From Monilinia fructicola (Eukaryota > Ascomycota > Leotiomycetes > Helotiales > Sclerotiniaceae): 64,000 nucleotides of DNA. Positions within the stretch are counted from its first letter, which is position 1; every line of letters starts with the position of its first letter. The stretch spans positions 2,153,501 through 2,217,500 of the forward strand of contig VICG01000002.1 in assembly GCA_008692225.1 (NCBI GenBank), given 5' to 3'. Position numbers and translations under genes: made by a program. Positions 44,718-57,823 of this stretch are shown here, piece after piece. The notes under the pieces were generated by a model, which had not been told where the DNA came from, searched no databases, and saw only the letters and a program-made list of their open reading frames with translations.

Positions 44718-47267
44718 ATGGCTCCTCCAGCTGCTGGCGAAGTTGAGGTCGAGAGCATTTCTCCATATGGCGTTGCTCGCACCACAGTTGACGAAAACCA
44801 CTTTCACCGAAGAAGTGAAGAAATACGATGCTTACTTCCCGTGCTTGTCTGTATCTATGCCTCGGCATGCTTTACCTTCGAGAAAATGCTCTACTCAGAG
44901 AGCCACTCAAGAAAGAACATCTCAAGGCCCGACTTTTAGGTCACTGGGGTTCGGATGCGGGTCAAGCCTCACATATCTTCATATGAATAGACTCATCAAG
45001 AAGTATGACTTGGATGCCGTTATTTGTTTCGGGTCCAGGTCATGGAGCTCCGGCTGTCCTTTCAAATGCGTATTTGGAGGTACTTACTCTGAAGTATATC
45101 CGGATAAGGCGGAAGATGAGGAGGGAATGCGAAAGTTCTTCAAGCAATTTCTTTCCCTGGTGGAATTGGTAGTCATGCTACTCCAGAAACACCAGGTAGT
45201 ATTCATGAGGGAGGAGAACTTGGATATTCTATCTCTCATGCCTTTGGGTACTGTCTTTGACAACCCTAATCTAATCACATTGACAATGGTTGGTGATGGT
45301 GAGGCAGAAACTGGACCTTTGGCCACAGCATGGCATTCGACTAAATTCCTCAATCCCATTACAGATGGCGCTGTTCTACCAGTATTGCATCTTAACGGTT
45401 ACAAGATCAACAACCCTACAATCCTTGCTCGAATCAGTCACAAGGAGTTGGAGTCTTTATTTGTTGGTTATGGATGGACACCATACTTTGTCGAGGGAAG
45501 TGATCTTGAAAGTATGCATCAAGCTATGGCAGGAACTCTGGAACGATGTGTAGTTGAGATCCGCAAGTATCAAAAGGAAGCTCGTGAATCTGGCAAGGCA
45601 ATTCGACCACGTTGGCCCATGATTGTCCTTCGCAGTCCCAAAGGTTGGACTGGCCCCCAGAAAGGTGGACGACAAATTACTCGAAGGCTTCTGGCGTGCG
45701 CATCAAATTCCACTTCCAAACGTGGCAAGTAATTCCAGAGCATTTGAAGCTTCTCGAGTCGTGGATGCGCAGCTATAAAAAGCCTGAAGAGGTATTCGAC
45801 AAGACAGGAAAGTTATTACCTGAGCTCAAGGAACTGGCTCCCATTGGCAATGCTCGTATGAGTGCCAATCCAGTCGGTAACGGTGGTATCCTCAGAAAAC
45901 CTCTCGACATACCAGACTTCCGCAAATACGCGTTCGAAAACATCGAACCCGGTGTCAGCAATCTTCCCAGCATGTCGAACATGGCCAAGCTTCTACGTGA
46001 TGTAGTCGCCAAGAACATGCACACCTTCCGTCTCTTTGGCCCGGATGAAACCGAGTCAAATAAACTTGGAGAGGTCTACAAGGCTGGCAAAAAAGTTTGG
46101 ATGGGCGAGAACTTTGAAGACGATGCCGATGGTGGAAATCTTTCTACCGAAGGTCGTGTTATGGAGATGCTTTAGTGAGCACACCGTTGAAGGTTGGTTG
46201 GAGGGATATATCCTATCGGTCGCCATGGATTACTCAACAGCTATGAACCGTTCATTCACGTCATTGATTCTATGGTCAATCAAACATTGCAAGTGGATCG
46301 AGAAGTGCAACGAAGTTGAATGGCGTGTAAAGATGGCCTCTCTCAATATCCTCTTGACAGCCACCGTCTGGAGACAGGTAAGCAAGCATAGTTTTCTTCA
46401 TCTCACGCTCCCAATTTTGAAACTTCATCTGAATGATTTTTACTTCTCCGTGCATTTCGTGGCGTCAATTCTTTTGCCGTCTTCTTAGACCAATCATTGA
46501 CTAATTCCCTGATTTTCTAGGATCATAATGGTTTCACCCATCAAGATCCAGGATTCCTCGATGTCGTCGCCAACAAGAGCCCTGAAGTCGTACGCATTTA
46601 CCTCCCACCCGATGGAAAACTGTCTTCTCTCCTGCATGGACCACTGTCTCCGCAGCACCAATTATGTCAACGTCATTGTCGCCGACAAGCAAGACCATCT
46701 CCAATTCCTCAACTTGGAAGATGCTCTTGCCCACTGCGAAAAGGGTCTCGGAATCTGGGATTGGGCCTCCAACGACCAAGGTATAGAACCTGACGTTATC
46801 ATGGCCTCTTGCGGAGATGTTCCCACCCATGAAATCTCTAGCTGCTACTGCACTCCTTCGAGAACTTATCCCAGACCTTAAGATCCGCTTCGTAAATGTG
46901 GTTGATCTATTCAAGCTCATCCATCACGGTGATCATCCACACGGTATCACAGACAGAGACTGGGAATCAATCTTTACATCCAATAAGCCCATCATCTTCA
47001 ATTTCCACTCCTACCCATGGCTCGTCCACCGTTCTTACCTATAAGCGTCCAGGCCAAGCCAACATTCATGTTCGTGGCTACAATGAAAAGGGCAACATCG
47101 ATACTCCGTTAGAATTGGCGATTAGGAATCAAACAGATCGTTACAGCTTGGCGATCGATGCCATTGACCGGGTTGCGAGATTAGGCAACACAGCTGCGGG
47201 GGTTAGGGAGAAATTGTTGAATATGCAGATCAAGGCTAGGAGCGATGCTTTCGAGAAATGGAATTGA
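44718..47267 (+). CDS. xpkA: Xylulose-5-phosphate/fructose-6-phosphate phosphoketolase, heavily frameshifted in this sequence
   Basis: The start [18 protein letters not shown] leads into a thiamine diphosphate enzyme. Recognisable blocks are [104 protein letters not shown], the central and C-terminal domains with [17 protein letters not shown], and [11 protein letters not shown] near the end. The enzyme cleaves xylulose 5-phosphate with phosphate to acetyl phosphate and glyceraldehyde 3-phosphate. An intron of 143 bp is at 46378-46520. At least ten one-base insertions or deletions, in both directions and mostly in runs of two to five equal bases, break the frame. The protein blocks between them are fully conserved, so the gene is probably intact in the organism. 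Confidence 0.9.
46378..46520 (+). other. Intron of phosphoketolase gene
   Basis: 143 bp, donor GTAAGC, acceptor TTCTAG. It joins TATVWRQ to [15 protein letters not shown]. Confidence 0.85.
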
Positions 47268-47917
47268 TCCAACTTTCATTCGGGAGTGGAAGTGGCCATT
47301 TCAGAAGGGTGGAAAGGATGAGAAGATGTTGCAGTGAGGATGGAAGGGTCTCTAAGGGTTGGCGGGGGGTAACTCAATGGCTTTAACGGAACATAAAAGA
47401 ACGGTCGCAGAGAACTTTAAGAACCCAGGTCTCATGGGATATGCGAGGTTACTGGGGCATTAATTCTTGAGTAAAATTAAATAATAGGATTGAGTCGGAA
47501 TTCTACAAATTTTTCATGTGTCGTGATTTCAATGTGCTGTTCTTGGACTCTGGAGCGCAGGTATCCCCATTCTTCACGCCCCCAAAAATCTCAACAATGA
47601 ACACACTAAAAGTTTAAGCCACCTGGGCAACCTCTACAAAGTACCTACTCGTATACCAACAGCATAAAACCAAAATGTCCCTCCAGCGTCCAATAAATAC
47701 CTAGATATCCTCCCTACCTCATTAATACTGTCAAAACCCCCTCAAGCCGTCTCAAAAACCCGTAACCCGTAACCCATACCCCACATCGCACTCCGATCCC
47801 CGCTCTTTCCCAGCACCGCACTCTGCTATATATCGCAAATTTTGTCCGCCTCACCCAACAAACAACCAATCATGCCTCAACGGTATGATGACCAGTTCGA
47901 GCCTACTCGATCATCAA
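47268..47917. other. Intergenic between phosphoketolase and tRNA-Tyr
   Basis: Phosphoketolase 3' UTR and AT-richer sequence with no coding frame. The last 100 bp are the tRNA 5' flank. Confidence 0.5.
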
Positions 47918-48004
47918 CTCTCGGTCGTCTAGTTGGTTTATGACGTCAGACTGTAATTGCACATTGTGATCTGGATGTCGCGCGTTCGACTCGCGCCTGA
48001 GAGA
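47918..48004 (+). tRNA. tRNA-Tyr (GTA) with a 12-nt intron
   Basis: All stems pair. The acceptor CTCTCGG pairs with CTGAGAG (one G-T), the D stem GTC with GAC, the anticodon stem TCAGA with TCTGG, and the T stem GCGCG with CGCGC around TTCGACT. The loop CTGTAA plus A gives anticodon GTA once TTGCACATTGTG, placed right after position 37, is removed. That is the standard place for nuclear tRNA introns, and tRNA-Tyr genes usually carry one. The gene ends with discriminator A at 48004 and is followed by a T run at 48006-48011, the polymerase III terminator. Confidence 0.92.
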
Positions 48005-48011
48005 CTTTTTT
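48005..48011 (+). terminator. RNA polymerase III T-run terminator of tRNA-Tyr
   Basis: A run of six T directly follows the tRNA 3' end, with further T runs after it. Confidence 0.75.
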
Positions 48012-51000
48012 CGTTTTTTGTTTTTTGTTTTTGGATGTGGTTTTTTCTTGGTCCGGAATGCTGTTTTTGGGTGTTTTTGGTTTTGTTTTGGTTTTTGTTT
48101 TGGTGGTTTTTTGTTTTGGGGGTGCAGGTGGGGAAGGAGGGTGTGGGTCTTGGGTGGGGAAGGAGGATGTGCGGTTGAATTTTTAAGTACAGTACTGTAC
48201 AGTACTGTACCGGAGGTGGATGGATGGGTTGGGACTTGAGAGAGGGACGTGGGCTGTTTAGCGAGGGGGTTGGGAAGGGGAAGGGGAATGGAGTGGGACG
48301 GATATACGGAGTGCGTTACTGGACAGCATGACCGGAGGATGGAAGATGAGAATGGATGGGCTCTTTGCTGTCCTGTGCTCTGTACGTACGCAAGGCTCCG
48401 GTATATATGATTCAGGGCCTTATTTCGGCCGGCGCGGAGTTTTCTCAGGTGTCGGGTAGAGATCTGGGTCGGGGTGAAGAAGTGAGGGATGGGTGTACGT
48501 ATTTACTCAGGGCTACATAATATACAGAGTGTAGCTATAGCATGATGATGGATGTATCTACTGGAGGGATCGGCCTTGAGGTTTGTCGGTTTGTCGTTTA
48601 TGTGCACTAGTTAGCCTGGGGGTATTCAGCGTGACATGAGAGAGATATGCTTGGCAGGTGATGGGTCGAAAGGTGGGTGGCCATGGGTGTCATCATCACA
48701 TTTCCATTCACGCTGCCAACAGAAGGCTAGGTAGCTATCGATGGCTGATAATCGGCGACGGCGAGGTGAGGAAACGCGTTTGGTATGGTCTGTGAGTTAT
48801 ATGTACCATATAGATAGATAATATACAGTATGGGAAGAGGCTCGATCGTGTTTACGTTTCTGGGGACGAGGATGTCACTCGCGGGTGTACGGAGTATATT
48901 TTACGACGTGTCGGAAATGGCATGATGGCGGCCCCGTTCTGCGAGTTTCAAGCTTCCGCCGAAGAAGCAGAAGGAGAAGGAGAAGAGGGGTGTTCGCAAT
49001 GGGGATCATCAGGTTGCCATCCTATGCCCCGCAGCGAACTGGGCCAGAATCAAGTCTGGGGATGGGGGACTCGCATGTAGTGTGGAAAGCCGTCGCAAAA
49101 CGCCACGGCAATACTCGAGTGCGTTCCAAATGCGCACCTTCGATCTTGCATTGGAGGGAGGCATCTTGGGCCGTGGAACGACCCGGGATGTTCGGATGGA
49201 TGATGTAGGAGAGGGAATGTTGAAATGATCAGACTCATCTTGAATGCGATCGATTGTCTTTTCACCACTTACAAAAAGGAACTGAAACCGCCGGCGCGAA
49301 ATATCGGATACCGTGGTCTTTTTTCGTGATATTTTGCTAGACCTGTAGATACCATAGGATGGTTGAGACGACTGGCTATGTATGATCTGCAATGCAGAAT
49401 GATAGGGGTATATGTACCCAGGTAGCAAGAGGAAGACGGCGAAGTGTTTGGTCCCCGGAGCGTAAAGTGTAATCTCTGCCATGCGAGAAAGGATGGAGAC
49501 GTGACGATTGGCGGTGGTGTCGTATATGCAGGTGCTGTTTGTTGGTGGCCTGTTGGTGATTACGCGGAGATACGAGGCGAGGACTACCCTGGTCAAGGAA
49601 GGAGGATACTTGAAAGGGCTGCTGCGAACGTTGATGGGGTGATGTTGATATTTCTTGGCTTTGGAGGAAGATTACCGGTAAGGTGTTGAGGGGAGCGTGA
49701 TACCTACCGTTAGAGATCCGTGGGGTGTTTTCATACGATGGTGAGTGTGGTCGTGATTTCGTGTGTATAAAACCGTTTGCTTTAGCCTCATGAGGCGTGG
49801 TGTTTATCTCCAGGGCTGCTCAAGCACTTTAGCCGATAGGTAGGTGTCATGTAGCATGTGTGACAAAGAGCGCATTTGTTTCGGAAGAGTAAAAGTTGGT
49901 TGGGACGGTTTTCTTTTTCTCTTGTCAATTGGGTGATGATGTAGCTGGGTATGATGATCACCTGGCATGTATTCATCTGTTTGTTGCAATCTGTTTCAGA
50001 ATTCGAATCATTGGAGGCCTTTGAGAGGTTAATCTATACTAATTATAGGAGCTAGTACCACCTTCGGAGTATGTCTGTTGATTCTGTAGGATTTTCATAA
50101 CATAGCATCTATACTCATTCCTTTTGACAAGTAATCTTACTACGGAACTTAATAACGTGATGTGCCTTGAATTAGCTGTATATCAGAGAGTGTCAACAGC
50201 ACCAACGAATGTGAGTGGGGACCAATCAATGATCTTGCCTTTTGCCTGTGGCTATAGTAGTAAGGGATCATAAAGCAAAGAGCCAAGTTAGGATATTGAA
50301 TACAAATGCTTCAATGTTGATAGCCATAAGATCATTTCTAAGAGATTCCCACCTACAGAGTAACGATACTTACGTTGGTCTCTAGACAAGGCAGCTAATA
50401 GTATTTGGATTACTACGAGAGATTGCAAACAACGCGGGAGAGTCGATAGCGTTATTCATGAATGGGAAGAAAGAATCATCTCAGTTAACGAGCGTGAAGC
50501 AGGGAGACCGCGATCTCTTCAAAGGAGGAGATTTACCTGGACGTAGTAGCAACTTCACTGTCACGGCGGAATTGGAGCAGGTTTTTAAAGGCTGTACGTG
50601 GAGAATACGGATTACATATTCGATTGGAAGAGGTGAAGATATCGGTGTGTTAAGACGATAGAGAATGCAACCTTTTAGGAAAACGACAACTTTGCTACAC
50701 TTAATTGTCGAAATTCAGCACAACAAGATCCCTTTAAAGGGCTTAAAATCAGTAATTGACTAGGAAATAAAGAACATGGTGTGAAAATATGAACTAAGGC
50801 GGTATAGGGAAGTCAAGAGAATGAGAAAGATAAAGAATGCCATGATGAATTTCTCGGGTTATGAAGACACTATCATGCTGCTTGCTTATGTATTAACTCC
50901 CAGTATTTGAGGGTGTGTATGAGTTAGGCAGGCAGTATCGTATCCTGTGTGGCAATGGGAGTGTCGACGTCGAGGGAGAGAAGGGAGAATCAACACACAA

Positions 51001-53063
51001 CAATGAAAAGGTGGCCTGAGAGTGAAAAGTACGTTACACTTGATGTACGATGTAGGTGCCAACGTGAAGATAATTTCATGCAACAAGAGGTCCGAACAGC
51101 GGAAGGCTTACCGGAAGTCATAATGGGAGATAGACCGAGGTAGTTCTATCTCAGTTCCCCGGGGCTTATCAAGTGGACCTTTCGAGGATGAGCTCGGATG
51201 CATAACTGCCAGGCATTTTTGAAGATTCGCCTGAAGGTCTGGAGCAGAGAACTTCTCGGGATAGGAGTTAGAACCCCTACATCGTCACTTGGTTCCAACG
51301 TCCAGACTCGCAATTGGTGGGCCTCCCTGACAGAAAAGTCCACTCTGTATCCCAGCACCGAATTTTACTTGGAAAAATCTGACAGCATTAAACTTCAATC
51401 AATCCCACTTATGGCAACTGAAGATGCAGGCTTTGAAGCAGGGCTCGGAACCCTTGAGTGCATCAACATTGATGACTCAAACGCTTATCCAAACGCACAA
51501 ATCAAGATTGCTTATATTGCCATGGCTATCTCCATACTACCTCGGGTTCTAAGCACTCACTGTTGAGTACTCTGTATGGAACTAAAGTTCCAGTTTCGCA
51601 AATACAATGCCGTAGGGCTCGACATTTACCCTAGAGGAGGAGGTAGTGCTTTTGCAGACTAGAGCGAAAATTGGTCTCTTTTAGTCAATACAAAAGAGTG
51701 CGAGGTAGAAGAGAGTACATTGGTAGCAATAATCCCTTCGCGGGCCACTTCCGGAGATGAGATGATTGCAAGCTGTCGATGTATGGCCCTGATGGAAGAG
51801 AGGCACACTGTCATGCAAATAGAAACACAGCCGCTCCTTCAAAGCTTTTTCCAGTACTATGAGTGCGTAGACGGTCTCCGATCTTGTATTGTCAAATTTG
51901 TTGGCGTGGCTGGAGGTCTTTGTGGCTAGATCAATATATATATACAGTATATATATAATTACTAACCCTAAGAAAAATCGGACTGTGGATCAATCTAACC
52001 CAAGGTTACTCAATGGCAATTCTTTTATACCAAACCTAATGGTTGAAGTCAGCATCATTGTAGTCATGATTGTACTCCGTGAAGGCTCGAGTTTCGGATA
52101 ACAGATAACATTCATTGCCCGTTGCACTACCATTAGAGCTAGTGTAAGGTTACCATCCGCTATCATCTAATGCAAGCGAATAAGCCGGCATCTCGATTCT
52201 CGATAGCTTGATATATCATTCTTTGATGACATCAATTCAACCAATAAGTGATATATCTCATTCTAATTCCAATTGAAGAGTCAATTTTCGATGTTTCGAT
52301 CAATTTACATCCTCCTTTGAAATGAATGGTGTCTTCCGAATCCGTGGAAATTTAGAATTTAGATGCATATCCCCTTTTCCCTCGTCAATAGATGATTTAG
52401 CTGTTAGAACGAACTACAGTGTATTAGCAAGCAGGATTTCTGAAATTAGACACGCAAAAGTCAAGATTTCAAGAGAACTTCGACCCATCCCCATGGCTTG
52501 ATCGACCCGACACTGAATTCAGCTAATGTTTCAATCGGTTTAATGATCGGAATTAAAGCCGTCAAAGTCAACTCAGCTGAGTCCATGGATTGCTCCAAGG
52601 TTGCAGTGCAGTGGAGGATCGCAACTTGCAAGTAATGGCTGGTGGGGTTAGAATTTACGTAGTATTATTGGATTGCTGTGCCTCAATACACGTATGCTAG
52701 AGATGTGAATGGGTGCAGATAATACAGGGGATTGGACGTGACGTGATTGCTGGGTGTAATTGGCTGGCAATTTAATGAATCTTCCCAGGCATTGCAGCAT
52801 CAGTAGCTAAGTTGTCAGGAATGTACAGGAGATGTCATTCTGTTGAATTTTTCGATATGGTATGCGATAAAGACTTGATGCTTAACGTTGAATATTTGGG
52901 TATCTCTGCTCCATAGCCAGCTCTCCAACATAACTCCAATAGGTATACTCTAATGAACAAATCCTCCGTCAACCATCAAAATATATATAGTAGAATTGAA
53001 AATTACCATGGAGATGTAGCAATAACTCATCAAGAAAGTGTGTCGAGACCTTGAAATTGGCGT
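48012..53063. other. Five-kilobase stretch without a recognised gene
   Basis: 48010-48180 is G/T-rich low-complexity DNA, and frames in it translate to Phe/Trp/Gly runs. 48187-48212 has TACTGTACAGTAC repeats. Frames at 48885-49208 (+) and 49009-49596 (-) overlap on opposite strands, and neither resembles a known family. Frames at 51198-51566 (+) and elsewhere are similar cases. TACGGAGTA motifs and one exact ATGCAACAA (51078-51086) occur. There may be small or decayed genes that I cannot recognise. Confidence 0.4.
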
Positions 53064-54710
53064 TCACATCCCCAGTTGAACCCTAAAAGTCCGTCCATTA
53101 TCCCTACCACAATTCTCCGGCTCATCATAATCATATTTTCTCCTGGCAGCCCTTGCCTCAGCCTGCTCATCATAGTATTTCTTCTTGGTTGCTGCCGGTA
53201 TATCCGGTGGCACATAAGGTCTGATAACCCATTTCTGATCTCCATGATTTGACCCTCCTCGAGGCTCGTCGTACGGACTAATTTCTGAATGCTGATATCC
53301 AATTCGTGGCGTCTGTCTTTGACGCTCGATGGCAAGTTCTTCTTGTGCTTCGCGCAATTGCTGAATATGCGGATTCTCAGCCTCAGTGGAGGTGAGAGAT
53401 GGAACACGTTGCAGGGGGTAGTATGTGGGTGATAGATGGCTAGGTTGGTTATATCCACCTGGGCTCCGAGAATGAGAAGAGGAATAGGTTGGGCTGAAGT
53501 TTTGATTTGGGTTTTTATTTTGTCCTGGACTCATAGTGTTACCTTTCAGGCCGCGTAGACCTTTAAGACTGGAGGCAAATGATAGAGGGGATTTCGGAGT
53601 GGTCGGGGGAGGTGGAAAATAAAGAGCATTGTTATTGCTTTGCCGCTGCCGTTCTCGGGAGCTATCTTGGCCTGGGAAAGCAAAAGTACTAGGAGAGCTG
53701 CTTGTGGAAAAGAAGCGATTCGGGCGATGTCTAAATCCAACATGGTAAGGATATTGATAATGCGGAGGGATTTCCATGGCACGACGTCGTCGTGAGCGAA
53801 CGAAGTAGATAGCAAGAGCGATGCATATAAGAACGAAGGGGATAGTCAGGGATAGAGCGAGGATAAGAGCTAGTTTGTGATCTTTCTTATCACCTTCGGT
53901 ATTTGGCGTCGAGGATGTGATGTTGAAGGTATGCGAGGCGATCGACTGAGCAGTTGGTATGGAGCTGTTGCCATTACTACTAAGGTTACCCGGTTGCTGA
54001 TGACTTGTTAGCATAGCTAGTTTGAGGACATTCTTCTAGAATCTTCAGATTCAGAAAACTTAACGAAACGAGATGAACAGATTTATGCTCTAGCGGCCTT
54101 TTATCACTCAACGTATCAACGTATGTAACGAGATAATTAACTGTGATGATAATGATAATCTGGTAAAAATAGAGAGGGCTGTAATGATATAGATATCATT
54201 TGTGCCAGTCAAACGAGCCAACAAGAAGCCACCCGTACATTGTCTACAAGGACGCTCATGCGTCTGATAAACAGGAAATAATGAACTGGGGGTTTATTCA
54301 ACTTTATCTGAACCAATGGCTTACAAGTAGTAGATAAAACACGGGCGATGCAGAGATTGAAAAGTCGTATGTCTGAACCGTCCAATTCAGTGACGTATCC
54401 GAGCCATCATAGGATTCTGTGACCTCGTGATTAGCAAGATTCAGCGGAAACGATAATAGCGAGGGAAAGCAGTACCTAAGAGCGCTGGGCCCTTGGAGTT
54501 TCCATTTCCATCCGGGTTGAGATTCCATAATGCGATTGTGTAGTTTCTGAGACTTGTTTCCCACGATAGGAGTTGCTCACTCCCAATCACCCACAATGGA
54601 TTTTGAGTTGATTCTGCACTCGGATTAATGAACTCTCCAGGAGATGACATAGATGGAGAGGTCGCCAGCACCATGTCAGCATAAAAGAGCCACCGCAGCA
54701 CAAAATGCAT
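53064..54710 (-). CDS. Single-pass type I membrane protein of unknown function, three exons
   Basis: Exon 1 (54476-54710) starts MHFVLRWLFYADMVLA, a likely signal peptide; an upstream Met at 54738-54740 in the same frame is less likely. Exon 2 is 54325-54416 and exon 3 is 53064-53996. Introns of 59 bp (54417-54475) and about 328 bp (53997-54324, TGCTAAC branch site, CATCAG acceptor) join without a frame break, giving about 419 residues. The luminal part has N-glycosylation sequons (NYT, NWT) and a Ser/Thr-rich stalk. One membrane span is at LALILALSLTIPFVLICIAL, followed by RSRRRR and a long cytosolic Pro/Ser/Tyr-rich tail. Such stalk-TM-tail proteins are common in fungi and some sense the cell wall, but the role here is unknown. 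Confidence 0.75.
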
Positions 54711-55883
54711 GGCTCTCAGGTCTGCCGAATGCAGTTTCACATCGCAGTCATCGAAACCTTGATAAAACAGAAGTTCAGAAATTTGGTGTGTGCTCCCATA
54801 TCAATATTTATATCAGAAAGAAAGAGCTGTTGATTTCAGCCATACCTTGCACGCCTTGGAAAGCTCTCATATACTTCCATGGGTCATGGGGGGTTCTCAA
54901 TACGGAGAGCAAAGATCGCAGGCATAACTACGAAGGATCGGCGGGATGGCACCACGGCATACAGCTTGATTAGTGGTAGTTATGCGGAATGCCTCCTCAA
55001 CCAAACTGTCGGGTCGCCTCCAAAGCCCACCGGTGGTCTATAGACCTCTGGATTGTTTGCGAATAAGCGCGTACGACTGCAAGTCTTACAATTGGGTGTG
55101 GACAGCCCCAATAGATTTGGATGCACAGAACGACAAACAGCCAATCAGAACGATTATGAAATGGGCCCAGAAGAGCCGTTTACATCTTATTTAGCCGACC
55201 AATCGTAATAAGATTGAGTTTTATGCGCTTACATGGATATTGTGATTGGGCGCGGGATTCGGAAGGTAACAAACAAGTAAGCAAGGACGAAAAACTGCCA
55301 TAAAAAGCATGCGCAACTGTTCGAAAACGTTGATACTAGATACCACCTGGGCATTCATTACCAATAAGAAGTCTTGAACAATCTAATTCCCTGCTGTTAG
55401 AAAATATTCCGGTGGATCCCGTTCGCTTCGCACGAACCACACCCTTCATCCCCTTGACCTCAACCCCTTCACTTCACCACACCACGTTCAACTTTTCCAC
55501 ATTGAGATATTACTCTGTACTTTATGACATTCCTGATGTGCCTCATCCCTTGTCACTCACTACATTTACGAGCACCATTTCAACACTCGACTCAATACGG
55601 CAACTTAGATATCGCCATACCACAGGCTATGCAGAAAGGGAGATCATCTGCGGGCTATCATCCCTCCTAGTCGCCCTCCCTGTTGATAAGAACCTCAGTT
55701 TCTTCACAACAAGGCTTCTCTTTCTTTAGTAATGAAAGCACCTAACATGAAATGCTTACGAGACATGCACAACCGGGGCTCCTGCTCTTGCCTTGCGTAA
55801 AATGATTTTCAAGGCGCCAAGACGGTAAAAAACTTATTCAAACCTCGAATTTAGACCTTGCCTATTCTTGGAAAGTATCACAC
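54711..55883. other. Intergenic upstream of the membrane-protein gene
   Basis: Presumed promoter of the membrane-protein gene. A 105-codon plus-strand frame at 55412-55729 (Thr/Ser/Leu-rich, no recognisable motif) is the only sizeable one and is not supported further. Confidence 0.4.
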
Positions 55884-56040
55884 CTATATTCTAGCGATGC
55901 TTACCAGAGGAACATCATCGCCGGGCTTACCATAACTCAGGGAATAGACTGGCGCAGAAATCAACAGTTTGACACCATTTGCTGGTATATCTATTGATAT
56001 ACCCGGGCAAACTTTCGGTGGTAAAGACATTCTGACAACA
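55884..56040 (-). CDS. Possible short exon, unrecognised
   Basis: Minus-strand frame starting at a Met right after an acceptor-like TGTCAG. It reads MSLPPKVCPGISIDIPANG and then SAPVYSLSYGKPGDDVPL, where a consensus donor GTAAGC follows. The composition is protein-like, but no partner exon or family was recognised, so it could be a fragment. Confidence 0.25.
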
Positions 56041-57823
56041 TGACCTTGGGAACAATTCAGAATCTTGCGAATAATAAACGGGTACAAGATCGAGATACGT
56101 TGTCTCAGACTAGTTCACCTGCGCCGCTTCCTAATGTCCCCAGCCTCATCCAGCTCTGAGGTAGAATGCACTCGAGTCCGCGAACTGGCCAATTTTCCCT
56201 TCCATAGAGATTATTTGCAGACTAGTATATTGCCATATTCCCATGAACCTCAGCTACTATTATCAATCCTATCAAGCCTTAAGAGTTCAAGATGGCTCTT
56301 ATCCTTTTCTTTATAAAAAGCCAATTGTATGACGGTACCCAGGAGAATATATGGTGGCCACCTGTCTGCCCTGTACTACTTCGCCTCATTTCACCCATGG
56401 TTCATTGTTTAATATGAGACATAGACAGTTAGCCAGATCAAAGCCATCGATAGGAACGTTTTTGTTGTTGTTTAGATGATAATAAGGCGGTGAGGTTCAC
56501 CCATCGTTCTCGTCTCATTCACTCGCTTGTAGCATAAATTACAAGATTCAATATTACGATATGAGCAAACTGGGCAAACTGGGCAAACACACCATCATTT
56601 GAATCATGACTTAGAATAAGCGTGGTTCTCATACAGCAAACAGAGTCCAGATGGCTCAGTGGTAGCGTGCACTGGGTCTTTCACATCCCCTCAAACGGGA
56701 CCGCTGCTTAACGTCCGAAGATCTTTGATTTGTTGAATAACTCAGTTCGTCTGGTTTAATTTCAATCATCAATGATGCGCAACCTAGATAAGATTGAATT
56801 TTTGCCCGTTTGGTCCTTTAATTGCCGCCGGGATGTTTTTTTCTTTTTTATCTTTTTTTGCCTTGTTATCGGCCGGCGCGATGAGGGTTGCGAGAAAGAT
56901 GAAGAATGAGTCGAAAACTTTGACCAGAGAGACGAAAAAGATGCTCCACTCCGAAGTCAACCGTTTGAACTTTGTTACTTGGTGATACTTGAGATCTAGA
57001 ATGTTGTGATATTCTTCGAGTGAATTAGAATTTCTGGAGTTTGAGCTGAGAAATTTGACTCTTCATCGCTTAAAGCTAGCTTGATGTTGCACATTTCACT
57101 TCTCTTAGTGCCTCTTTCTAAAATTTGAATAACAAGAGCTCCATTTCCTCAGATCCTATTCATGTTGCGTGTTGAGACAGAGAAAAAGCAATATTGTCTT
57201 GTTCTTACAGAAACAAGTAGTGATGTTGCGTTGTTAATTTGTTTTAGACCTTCCAAGGCCACCTAGGTAAAGTGGGAAAGTCTGTCTCTGGTTGAGTTGA
57301 GACTGAGAATCTATTGATGACACTATCTAATGAGCTTTTGACAATTCATGTGCTTCAAAATCTTCCATTCTTTATCTTTTCGGCTCTGTAAACTTGGCCT
57401 CGGTGTCGAAAGGTAGTCAGTAGTATTCTTGGCTAATATTTTCGTCGACTTTGGGGAATTTCAATCACAATGTCTAAGTATTATTAAACATCCAGACGGC
57501 ATACGTTCAAGAGATAGCCAGAAGTAAAAAGAGTTTGGTATGCTGGGTAAGAATCGTCTTTCACGAATCCAAATCATATTTCAAATATCAAACATTTGCC
57601 TCTCAACCAACCTTTTAACCCGCGCTCTAAACCCTCTTCAAATTTATCTTGGTACATCATATATTTCACTAAAAAAATAGACTTATTAAAAGTATATATT
57701 ATGTGTATATTTTTGAATTATATATTATTAAGATCGTTAGTAGTTCTTCACTTAACCTTCGTTATTCATTCTCTCTCAACTCCTGTCCTACAAATAAAAC
57801 GTATGATAACCCGCCTGATCCTG
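56041..57823. other. Intergenic, no recognised gene
   Basis: Short frames only. A tRNA-like D-arm sequence at 56645-56680 is treated under rejected observations. Confidence 0.4.

Noticed and set aside
48018..48239. Phe/Trp/Gly-rich frames after tRNA-Tyr
   Set aside because: They come from G/T low-complexity DNA; no signal of real protein.
49009..49596. 195-codon minus-strand frame
   Set aside because: No motif, signal peptide or splice support, and an equally long opposite-strand frame covers part of it.
56645..56755. tRNA-like sequence GTCCAGATGGCTCAGTGGTAGCGTGC
   Set aside because: A CCAGA/TCTGG pairing exists about 100 bases apart, but no anticodon arm or TTCRA-type T arm can be folded.
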